Shown here in pieces: positions 1-5,039 of a stretch of DNA of 6,172 nucleotides (position 1 is its first letter; each line of letters opens with the position of its first letter). The notes under the pieces were generated by a model. The model ran no database searches and was not told where the DNA came from. It was given only the letters and a program-made list of their open reading frames with translations. Source of the DNA: Chromatiales bacterium. Its GTDB lineage: Bacteria > Pseudomonadota > Gammaproteobacteria > UBA6429 > Thiohalophilaceae. Location of the stretch: the NCBI GenBank assembly GCA_027057985.1, contig JALUTJ010000078.1, positions 1-6,172 on the forward strand. Reading direction: 5' to 3'. A program made the position numbers and the translations under genes.

Positions 1-795
1 CCTTCTTTCCGTGTAGAAACCGATGAAGACAGTGGTGAAACTATTCTTAAGGGTATGGGTGAATTACACCTCGATATCAAGATTGATATCCTCAAGCGTA
101 CTCACGGTGTAGAAGTTGAAGTGGGCGCACCACAGGTGGCTTACCGTGAAACCATTACTCAGCGTATTGAAGACAGCTACACCCACAAGAAGCAGACCGG
201 TGGTTCTGGTCAGTTTGCGAAAATCGATTACGTTATCGAGCCGGGTGAACCAGGTAGCGGTTACGAGTTTGAATCGGTTGTTACCGGTGGTAACGTACCG
301 CGTGAATTCTGGCCTGCGGTAGAAAAAGGCTTTGAAATGAGTGCCGAGAAAGGCGTTCTCGCCGGCTACCCCTGTCTTGATTTCAAGGTAACCCTGGTTG
401 ATGGTGGATACCACCCTGTGGATTCATCTGCCGTTGCTTACGAGCTGGCTGCGAAAGCGGCTTACCGTCAGTCCATGCCTAAGGCAGGCCCACAACTGAT
501 GGAACCGATTATGAAGGTTGATGTATTTACACCTGAAGATAACGTGGGTGATGTTATTGGTGACCTCAACCGTCGCCGTGGCATGATTCAGGGCCAGGAG
601 CCTGGCACCACGGGTGTTCGTATCAAGGCAGAATGTCCGCTTTCTGAAATGTTTGGATACATTGGTGACCTGCGTACCATGACTTCGGGTCGTGGTCAGT
701 TCTCAATGGAATTCCTGCATTACGCGCCATGTCCGAAGAACGTGGCCGAAGATGTTATCAAGGAAGCAAAAGCACGTCAGGAAGCTGAAAAGTAA
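1..795 (+). CDS. fusA: Elongation factor G, C-terminal part (5' end outside window), likely the second EF-G paralogue
   Basis: This is a cytoplasmic translational GTPase that drives tRNA-mRNA translocation and, with RRF, ribosome recycling. The frame is open from base 1 ([15 protein letters not shown]), so the 264 visible codons are the C-terminal part; the G domain and domain II are missing. Visible are the domain III motif GMGELHLDI, the domain IV start ([19 protein letters not shown]), the domain IV tip loop with [14 protein letters not shown], and domain V ([43 protein letters not shown]). The tip-loop histidine expected in a translocase is present. The GGSGQFAK variant and the [16 protein letters not shown] tail resemble what I recall of Vibrio-type EF-G 2 rather than the str-operon FusA. 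No tuf gene follows; a terminator comes directly after the stop, which also argues for a stand-alone paralogue. Arginine codons are almost all CGT or CGC and no ATA is used, as in highly expressed genes. The EF-G call is certain; the paralogue assignment is moderately sure. Confidence 0.96.
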   Translation, partial: PSFRVETDEDSGETILKGMGELHLDIKIDILKRTHGVEVEVGAPQVAYRETITQRIEDSYTHKKQTGGSGQFAKIDYVIEPGEPGSGYEFESVVTGGNVPREFWPAVEKGFEMSAEKGVLAGYPCLDFKVTLVDGGYHPVDSSAVAYELAAKAAYRQSMPKAGPQLMEPIMKVDVFTPEDNVGDVIGDLNRRRGMIQGQEPGTTGVRIKAECPLSEMFGYIGDLRTMTSGRGQFSMEFLHYAPCPKNVAEDVIKEAKARQEAEK

Positions 796-817
796 AACTG
801 CATTTTTCAGCACTACG

Positions 818-849
818 AAAAAGGCCGGTGATATCACCGGCCTTTTTTT
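818..849 (+). terminator. Rho-independent terminator of the EF-G gene
   Basis: A perfect palindrome (GGCCGGTGATATCACCGGCC, 823-842) is preceded by five A and followed by seven T. It starts 23 bases after the EF-G stop codon. The A tract on the left means the hairpin could also stop transcription coming from the right, although no minus-strand gene reads directly into it except possibly the small gene ending at 1096. Confidence 0.93.
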
Positions 850-1095
850 ATGCTAAAAAGTTAATAAAAAAATTTACCGCAAAGGCGCAGAGTTCGCAAA
901 GTTATTTATTGCGTAGGTCCGGTTCAAGGAGTAAGACGACGTAACCGACAGATTGTTTCATCAGAATAAATTCTAACCCGGCGCAAAATAATTTTGTGTT
1001 TCTTTGTGTCCTCTGCGCCTTTGTAGTGAAAAAAAACAGGCCGACTCAAGCGGAGCGGAGATGATAAAGGGATCAGATACGGAGATCTCTGAGAA
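850..1095. other. Non-coding stretch between EF-G terminator and small minus-strand gene
   Basis: Apart from the inverted-repeat element, I see no gene here. The open frame on the minus strand through 924-1163 runs across the repeat and out of phase into the next gene, and its composition is not protein-like. The segment 1031-1095 contains a short palindrome (GAGATCTC) and a GC-richer patch, but no clear terminator for the gene ending at 1096. Confidence 0.6.
873..1030. repeat. Imperfect inverted-repeat element, MITE-like dispersed repeat candidate
   Basis: The 29-base left arm (873-901) and the reverse complement of the right arm (1002-1030) match at 23 of 29 positions. They share the uninterrupted core CAAAGGCGCAGAG. 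A-rich runs lie outside both arms (864-872 and 1029-1036). The interior holds a second smaller inverted repeat, GTCCGGTT (917-924) against AACCGAC (943-949), and a CCGGCGCAAAATAA segment that partly mirrors TTATTTATTGCG on the left. Motifs of the type 'CGCAAAGGCGCAGAG' and 'GTAGGTC-GGTT...AACC-GACA' are familiar to me as intergenic repeats scattered in many proteobacterial genomes. No transposase or convincing ORF lies inside, so it would be non-autonomous. The copy number in this genome cannot be seen from one window. Confidence 0.6.
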
Positions 1096-1344
1096 TTAAT
1101 GGTAGGTATCAATCTTGTCCGGAATAAAGTTTTCGTTGCTGCGGTTTTCACCGTGCATGGCAAGGTAACCCATTAGCCAGTTTTCAACCTTGGCTTTACT
1201 GGCAAAAGGTCCCATCAGGTGCTGGTTACCAACCTGTTTGTATTTGGCGCCGTTTTCCAGCAAGGGTTGATCCGACTGGCGCATAATTACATACCAGCCA
1301 TCCTGATCGTTGAAAATTCGTGAAGTAGCAAAAGATGAACGCAT
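1096..1344 (-). CDS. Small hypothetical protein, DUF6316-like
   Basis: The product is an 82-residue soluble protein with no signal peptide or membrane segment. The centre carries WYVIMRQSD (residues 17-25) and, after an insert, MGPFASKAKVENWLMGYL (44-61). The pattern of an aromatic strand, then GPF, then a helix with a conserved WL or L..Y resembles the DUF6316 family of small gammaproteobacterial proteins as I recall it. The match is from memory and the insert between the two blocks is longer than I would expect. The function is unknown. The ATG at 1344 follows a weak purine-rich site (GGGTG) about 10 bases upstream. A TATAAT box lies 26-31 bases before the start. The gene is transcribed divergently from the DHH phosphoesterase gene across a 161-base gap and ends near the repeat element. 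Confidence 0.7.
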   Translation of the reverse strand: MRSSFATSRIFNDQDGWYVIMRQSDQPLLENGAKYKQVGNQHLMGPFASKAKVENWLMGYLAMHGENRSNENFIPDKIDTYH

Positions 1345-1369
1345 AGTTTAACACCCGTCGCCCGCGTTT

Positions 1370-1375
1370 ATTATA
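1370..1375 (-). promoter_or_regulatory. Probable -10 box for the small hypothetical gene
   Basis: A perfect TATAAT reads on the minus strand and would place transcription start roughly 15-20 bases before the ATG at 1344. No good TTGACA-like -35 is seen at 16-18 bases, so the assignment rests on the -10 and its position. Confidence 0.4.
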
Positions 1376-1505
1376 AAGAGTAGGAAATAATCCCTGTTTT
1401 TGCCAGAAAATGTGACATTATTTAACAATAATAAAAAATGCGATGTAGCACAGGAATTTCGTTATCGGTTATTTACATGCCGGGTAAAAAAGATAAGATA
1501 ACTGG

Positions 1506-2456
1506 ATGAAAAATTTTGATGTTTTTAATGGTGATGCCGATGGCATCTGCGCCCTGCAGCAGCTGCGACTTGCCGAGCCAAAAGAGACGGTGCTGGTTAC
1601 CGGCGTGAAGCGGGATATCAACCTGCTAAAAAAGGTGACGGCTGCAGCCGGTGATGCAGTCACTGTTCTGGATATTTCGCTGGATAAAAACCGTGATGAT
1701 CTGCTGCGACTTTTACAGCAGGGTGTCAGTGTTCGTTATTTTGATCATCATTTTGCCGGTGAAATTCCAGAAAGTAATTTACTGCAAAGCTTTATCGATA
1801 CCGAGGCGAATATCTGTACCTGCCTGCTGGTCAATCAATATCTTGAAGGTGCCTTTTTACCCTGGGCGGTAACCGGTGCCTTTGGTGACAATCTTTATAC
1901 TGCAGCACGCGAGGCTGCGGCACCGTTACAGTTGTCGGAACAAGAGCTTGAACAATTGCGTTATCTGGGGACACTGATTAATTATAATGGCTATGGTGCC
2001 TCGCTGGATGACCTGCTGTTTCATCCCGATGATTTGTACCGAACAATAAAACCCTATAGTGACCCGTTTGATTTTATCCGTGACGATCCTGCCTGTGCCA
2101 GGTTACAGCAGGGCTATGAAAAAGATATCGCCAGTGCCGAAGCCATTAAGGCATCCTACGAGGATGATGCGCATGCCATCTATATTCTACCCGATGAAAA
2201 ATGGGCCAGGAGGGTGAGTGGTGTTTTTGCCAATCAGCTGGCACAACAATATCCGGACCGGGCGCATGCCATGTTAACTGAAAGGGAAGGGGGTTACCTG
2301 GTGAGTGTTAGGGCACCTTTAAATAATAGAACGGGCGCGGATGTGCTTTGCCGACAGTTTGCGACCGGGGGAGGGCGTAAAGCCGCTGCCGGTATCAACC
2401 ATCTATCTACTAAAGATTTTTCGCTATTTCGCGAGGCTTTCCTCGAGGCTTTCTAA
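1506..2456 (+). CDS. DHH/DHHA1 family phosphoesterase
   Basis: This is a metal-dependent phosphoesterase of the DHH superfamily (RecJ, NrnA and GdpP relatives), presumably acting on short oligonucleotides or small phosphorylated nucleotides in the cytoplasm. The DHH domain shows the metal ligands in order: DADG (residues 10-13), D56 in VLDIS, the DHH signature at 80-82, and D128 in GAFGDN. The C-terminal DHHA1 substrate-binding domain shows SVRAP (267-271), RTGADVL (275-281) and the glycine-rich GGGRKAAAG (288-296). All catalytic positions I expect are present, so the enzyme should be active. At 316 residues it is about NrnA-sized, and it lacks the RecJ OB-fold and any CBS or membrane domain. 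The ATG at 1506 is the first possible start because an in-frame TAA lies at 1494-1496. The ribosome site is weak. A possible promoter (TTTACA at 1472, TAAGAT at 1494) would give an almost leaderless mRNA, but this is speculative. The family is certain; the substrate is unknown. The gene converges on the lipoprotein gene with a 12-base gap. Confidence 0.92.
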   Translation: MKNFDVFNGDADGICALQQLRLAEPKETVLVTGVKRDINLLKKVTAAAGDAVTVLDISLDKNRDDLLRLLQQGVSVRYFDHHFAGEIPESNLLQSFIDTEANICTCLLVNQYLEGAFLPWAVTGAFGDNLYTAAREAAAPLQLSEQELEQLRYLGTLINYNGYGASLDDLLFHPDDLYRTIKPYSDPFDFIRDDPACARLQQGYEKDIASAEAIKASYEDDAHAIYILPDEKWARRVSGVFANQLAQQYPDRAHAMLTEREGGYLVSVRAPLNNRTGADVLCRQFATGGGRKAAAGINHLSTKDFSLFREAFLEAF

Positions 2457-2468
2457 AGCCAGTAGATA

Positions 2469-2741
2469 CTATCTGGGCTGGCCACAGATAAATTTCATTG
2501 TGCTCATTCCCACCAGGTCGGCATCTGAGTTTTGCTTTGTCATGCGAATAGTCTGGGCGGCCTTGCCATACTTGGCGCAATGCTTCTCGGCAATACGAAA
2601 GGCATGTGCCTTTTTTCCATCTGGAATATTGATAATGGTCAGTCCATGCGGACCGGCATTCTGTGTCAGCATTTCCTGCGGGGTGGAGGCGCAGGCAGCC
2701 AGTGTGAAAAAGGTAAGAGCAGTAAGTACAGGTTTAAGCAT
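2469..2741 (-). CDS. Small outer-envelope lipoprotein
   Basis: The 90-residue precursor has a short signal peptide (MLKPVLTALTFFTLAAC). Its lipobox, LAAC, predicts lipid attachment at C17 and a mature protein of about 74 residues. Serine rather than aspartate lies at +2 (CAST? reads C-A-S), so Lol sorting to the outer membrane is plausible. The mature part carries AFRIAEKHCAKYGKAA (47-62) and a final FICG (84-87). The two cysteines, C55 and C86, could form a disulfide. The helix pattern 'A..HC..YGK.A' ending with a C-terminal cysteine is common in small proteobacterial lipoproteins and recalls the YecR-like type; the molecular role is unknown. An AGGA site sits 8 bases before the ATG. It is the last gene of the minus-strand cluster, 32 bases after sixA. 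Confidence 0.82.
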   Translation of the reverse strand: MLKPVLTALTFFTLAACASTPQEMLTQNAGPHGLTIINIPDGKKAHAFRIAEKHCAKYGKAAQTIRMTKQNSDADLVGMSTMKFICGQPR

Positions 2742-2773
2742 GATGAAATTCCTGTTTCAGGTTTAGCACGATT

Positions 2774-3238
2774 CTACGTGAGTTCAGAGGGAGATGTCGA
2801 CCAGGTTATTTTCCAGATTCCGGCTGGATTTCGTTCCAGCGCAATTATCGCTCCCGGCTCGAAGCTGATACTGGAGGTTAGAATGTTCTGGCTGGTGAGC
2901 ATATTCACCAGGTTTGGAATAAACGGCAGGTGGCTGATCAGCAGGGTATCTTCATCCCAGCTCTCAATTTCATCGATCACCATTACCGGGTCCGAGTTGG
3001 GCGTGATGTCATCAATTTTCTGCGGCACAATATCCGGGCTGGTGGCAGCGGCCACGATTTCAGCGGTTTCCCGGGTACGTTTCTTTCCGCTATGAAAGAT
3101 ATGCTGGAAATGGATATTTTCCTTTACCAGGTACTGCGCAAGCAGAGCAATTTTTTCCTTGCCGGCTTCACTTAGACCACGCTCAGGATCCTGTTGTGAG
3201 GAAAGGGCTTCACCATGACGCATCAAGTACAGTTTCAT
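2774..3238 (-). CDS. sixA: Phosphohistidine phosphatase SixA
   Basis: This is a cytoplasmic phosphatase of the histidine phosphatase (phosphoglycerate-mutase-like) superfamily. In E. coli SixA removes phosphate from phosphohistidine in proteins, reported for the ArcB HPt domain and for NPr of the nitrogen-related PTS. The 154-residue product is close to the E. coli length. It begins with LMRHGEA (residues 5-11), where H8 is the phosphorylated nucleophile. The supporting arginine region is HSGKKRTRETAEI (49-61), and the second catalytic histidine is H103 in LISHLPFIPNLVN. The short form without extra insertions and the SHLPF motif favour SixA over cofactor-dependent mutases. The start at 3238 lies 6 bases after the ppnP stop, so the two are almost certainly cotranscribed and possibly translationally coupled; its ribosome site (GGGT) overlaps the ppnP end. 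The target in this organism is unknown. Confidence 0.9.
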   Translation of the reverse strand: MKLYLMRHGEALSSQQDPERGLSEAGKEKIALLAQYLVKENIHFQHIFHSGKKRTRETAEIVAAATSPDIVPQKIDDITPNSDPVMVIDEIESWDEDTLLISHLPFIPNLVNMLTSQNILTSSISFEPGAIIALERNPAGIWKITWSTSPSELT

Positions 3239-3244
3239 TCTTTT

Positions 3245-3526
3245 TTACCCGTAAGTACAAAGATAAGCTGTTTCAGTATCAAGCTTTAACTGGAATTTCT
3301 GATTTGCCGCAACAATAAAACTTTCATTCTGGGCAAAGGTCTGCCAGTTGTCACTACCCGGTAATTTAACCGTAAGTGCACCAGAAACCACGGTCATGGT
3401 TTCTTTTTCGGTGGTTGCAAACTCGTAATCACCGGGTTCCATCACGCCTACCGTGGCAGGGAGTGTTTCTGTCTGGAAGGCGATGGATTTCACCTTGCCA
3501 TCAAAGTATTCATTTGTTTTTAACAT
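3245..3526 (-). CDS. ppnP: Pyrimidine/purine nucleoside phosphorylase PpnP
   Basis: This is a small cupin-fold enzyme (former YaiE/DUF1255) that splits a broad range of nucleosides with phosphate into the base and ribose 1-phosphate. The 93-residue length matches the E. coli protein. The recognisable blocks run in order: [13 protein letters not shown] (5-17), [11 protein letters not shown] (26-36), [18 protein letters not shown] (40-57) and the C-terminal YLCTYG. No signal peptide is present, so it is cytoplasmic. An AGGT site stands close before the ATG. The gene is 14 bases downstream of the glutaredoxin gene and 6 bases upstream of sixA. Nucleoside salvage has no obvious link to its neighbours beyond shared transcription. 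Confidence 0.95.
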   Translation of the reverse strand: MLKTNEYFDGKVKSIAFQTETLPATVGVMEPGDYEFATTEKETMTVVSGALTVKLPGSDNWQTFAQNESFIVAANQKFQLKLDTETAYLCTYG

Positions 3527-3540
3527 TTTTCTACCTGTAT

Positions 3541-3798
3541 TTATTCAACCATAAGGTGATCAAGTTCATCTTCCATGTGCATCTCGGTAAGCTCGGTAAA
3601 ACCCCCAATCCATTCTCCATCGATGGTTATTTGTGGCACCATGCGGGCATGGTTGGTGACTTCGAGCATTTGCTTAAGCTCGCCGCGATCCAGATCAACC
3701 CGGGCCTCGTCAAAGGGGATATTCCACTTTTTCAGTAAATGCTTGGTTTTGTCACAGATAGGACAGGTGCCGGTACTGTAGATTTTAACTCGGTTCAT
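3541..3798 (-). CDS. Glutaredoxin family protein
   Basis: This is a thioredoxin-fold thiol-disulfide oxidoreductase, expected to reduce protein or mixed glutathione disulfides in the cytoplasm. The 85-residue length equals that of GrxC. It shows the β-strand VKIYS, the active site C12-P-I-C15, the cis-proline motif VPQ (54-56) and the glutathione-site pattern [10 protein letters not shown] (61-70). The dithiol site CPIC differs from the usual CPYC. The acidic C-terminal helix ([11 protein letters not shown]) is unlike E. coli GrxC, so no specific symbol is given. The frame stays open upstream to 3945, but I chose the ATG at 3798. It has a GGAA site 9 bases before it, the homologous fold begins there, and the best -10 box at 3838-3843 lies downstream of the longer start. 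It heads the minus-strand cluster with ppnP, sixA and the lipoprotein gene. Confidence 0.9.
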   Translation of the reverse strand: MNRVKIYSTGTCPICDKTKHLLKKWNIPFDEARVDLDRGELKQMLEVTNHARMVPQITIDGEWIGGFTELTEMHMEDELDHLMVE

Positions 3799-3837
3799 GT
3801 TGATAAATTCCGTGTGTAAAGCGATTTTGAGGCAAAG

Positions 3838-3843
3838 ATTATA
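3838..3843 (-). promoter_or_regulatory. Probable -10 box of the glutaredoxin-ppnP-sixA-lipoprotein cluster
   Basis: A perfect TATAAT reads on the minus strand, 39 bases before the glutaredoxin ATG. With a 17-base spacer the -35 position reads TTTAAA, a 4 of 6 match to TTGACA. Transcription would begin near 3831, inside the upstream extension of the open frame, which supports the shorter start at 3798. Confidence 0.5.
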
Positions 3844-3920
3844 CATTTTGTCATTGAATTTTAAATATCTGCAAAGGATGAATTTGTTGAAAATTTGACC
3901 ACGTGATACTCCTGGAATCA

Positions 3921-3950
3921 GGTTATTTTTACTTAATTTAGTCAATAACC
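3921..3950. repeat. Inverted repeat in divergent promoter region
   Basis: GGTTATT (3921-3927) and AATAACC (3944-3950) are exact inverted copies. Between them lies a further near-palindrome, ACTTAATTTAGT (3931-3942). It could be a regulator binding site or a weak hairpin. No T tract follows on either strand that would make a convincing terminator. Confidence 0.35.
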
Positions 3951-4017
3951 CTTCTATTACAAGGTTATACGGCAGGCTGGATTGATATGAAGTGGACAGG
4001 ATAAAGCCGCATTTAGA

Positions 4018-4044
4018 TAAATTACTGATTATTCAATTAATTTA
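4018..4044. repeat. AT-rich inverted repeat upstream of the binding-protein gene
   Basis: TAAATTA (4018-4024) and TAATTTA (4038-4044) are exact inverted copies with a 13-base spacer. They lie just upstream of a possible promoter for the binding-protein/kinase pair, where an operator or activator site would be expected. In AT-rich DNA such a match can arise by chance. Confidence 0.3.
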
Positions 4045-4056
4045 TGGGGCTAATTG

Positions 4057-4065
4057 TGCTATACA
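4057..4065 (+). promoter_or_regulatory. Possible extended -10 for the binding-protein/kinase operon
   Basis: TGCTATACA reads as an extended -10 element (TGnTATAnn) 45 bases before the ATG at 4111. No good -35 is visible at 16-18 bases, which fits an extended -10 or an activator-dependent promoter. The call is tentative. Confidence 0.3.
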
Positions 4066-4110
4066 GAGAAGGTGTTTTTTTAAGCAACCGATAAGTTTTG
4101 AGAGTGCGGC

Positions 4111-5028
4111 ATGAGACGGACAAAGTCAGTATTATTTCTGGTTTTTGTATTTTATTCGTTGGCCGGGATTGCTCGTGAGGATCTTAAAATTGTGATCACG
4201 GCAGCCTTTGTTTCTGAGCGTGGCCTGCCGGTTTACCAGGAACTCGCCGATTATATATCAAGGAAGGCTAATATGAATGTTGATATCATTTCCGAGCTGT
4301 CATACCGGCATTCCAGTTTATTGCTGGATAAAGGCATTATCCAGCTGGGGTTTGTCTGTGGCCTGCCATATACCCACAAAAAGGCAACAGGACAACAGGT
4401 CTTACTTGCCATGCCAATTGTTGCGGATATTAAAGATGATTTTGAGAAAGTAGCCGGATTTAAAAGGACACCGGGGAAATACTATTCCTATACGATTGTG
4501 CGTAAAGATTCTGATATTAAAAACTGGGCTATGCTAAAAGGAAAGAGCTATGCCTACAACGATCAGGACAGTAATTCAGGTTATAACATGCCAAGGTATA
4601 AGCTTTTTCAGCTTGGAGCAAAGAGCTGGGAAGACTATTTTAGTAAAATACTGGTTTCAGGTTCACATGAAGAGTCGATAAGAATGGTAGCTGATGGGGT
4701 GGTTGATGCAAGCTCGGTTGATTCACTGGTGCTGGATTTTGACAGGTACTTAAAGGAAGAAAATGCCATGAAAGTAAAAATCATCGAAGTCCTGTTTCCC
4801 GGAGGTGCAGGAGTACCACCGGTTGTTATGAGTGCCCGGACACCAGTTAAACTAAGAAAAAAACTACAGCAGATATTTCTGAATATGCACAGGGACAAAG
4901 AAGGGAAGAAAATCCTTGCAAAGGCATTGCTGAAAAGATTTGAAAAACCAGATGACAAAAATTACGACGATATCAGGATGATGGAAAAGGTTGCAAGGGA
5001 TGCCGGGTTCAGAGACTTCAGGGAATAA
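4111..5028 (+). CDS. PhnD-like periplasmic solute-binding protein (phosphate/phosphonate-type)
   Basis: This is a secreted type-2 periplasmic binding protein of the PhnD/SsuA/transferrin group. Residues 1-21 form a signal peptide (RRTK, then a hydrophobic core to SLAGIA), probably cut after A21; there is no lipobox. Family marks are the early strand LKIVITAAF, the ligand-loop block YNDQDSNSGYNMPRY (149-163), the block SGSHEESIRMV (183-193) followed by GVVDASSVDSLVLD, the PPVVMSARTP strand (236-245) and the C-terminal helix with FLNMHRDKEGKKIL. These serine-, glycine- and histidine-containing loops are where PhnD proteins hold oxyanions, but the actual ligand cannot be read. The 305-residue length is normal. 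The ATG at 4111 is the first possible start because an in-frame TGA lies at 4099-4101; the ribosome site is weak (GAG). The kinase gene follows after 11 bases. No transporter genes are seen, so a sensory role is inferred. Confidence 0.87.
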   Translation: MRRTKSVLFLVFVFYSLAGIAREDLKIVITAAFVSERGLPVYQELADYISRKANMNVDIISELSYRHSSLLLDKGIIQLGFVCGLPYTHKKATGQQVLLAMPIVADIKDDFEKVAGFKRTPGKYYSYTIVRKDSDIKNWAMLKGKSYAYNDQDSNSGYNMPRYKLFQLGAKSWEDYFSKILVSGSHEESIRMVADGVVDASSVDSLVLDFDRYLKEENAMKVKIIEVLFPGGAGVPPVVMSARTPVKLRKKLQQIFLNMHRDKEGKKILAKALLKRFEKPDDKNYDDIRMMEKVARDAGFRDFRE

Positions 5029-5032
5029 AGGA
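5028..5032 (+). promoter_or_regulatory. Ribosome binding site of the histidine kinase gene
   Basis: AAGGA overlaps the last base of the binding-protein stop codon and sits 7 bases before the ATG at 5040. It fixes the kinase start and supports coupled translation of the pair. Confidence 0.75.
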
Positions 5033-5039
5033 TAGCTAT

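Larger units (their letters stand above)
3799..4110. other. Divergent AT-rich intergenic region
   Basis: These 312 bases separate the minus-strand glutaredoxin cluster from the plus-strand binding-protein/kinase pair. I see no protein gene or RNA gene here. It contains a candidate promoter for each direction and two inverted repeats described separately. It also has a CACGTG palindrome near 3900 and a small hairpin CCTGGAATCAGG (3911-3922) with only four paired bases. Confidence 0.6.

Noticed and set aside
924..1163. 79-residue minus-strand open frame over the repeat element
   Set aside because: It overlaps the real small gene in another frame, runs through non-coding inverted repeats and has no protein-like composition.
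2432..2460. Tandem CGAGGCTTTC repeats and a GGCTT/AAGCC hairpin at the end of the DHH gene
   Set aside because: The repeats encode the REAF/LEAF helix end, and the hairpin has only five pairs with no T tract on either strand. It could weakly separate the two convergent genes but is not a supported terminator.
3911..3930. CCTGGAATCAGG followed by a T-rich stretch as a plus-strand terminator
   Set aside because: The stem has only four pairs, and no plus-strand gene ends upstream of it.
3799..3945. 49-residue N-terminal extension of the glutaredoxin (start at 3945)
   Set aside because: The glutaredoxin fold begins at the ATG at 3798, which has its own GGAA site. The TATAAT box at 3838-3843 lies inside the extension, and the extension is not a recognisable signal or domain.
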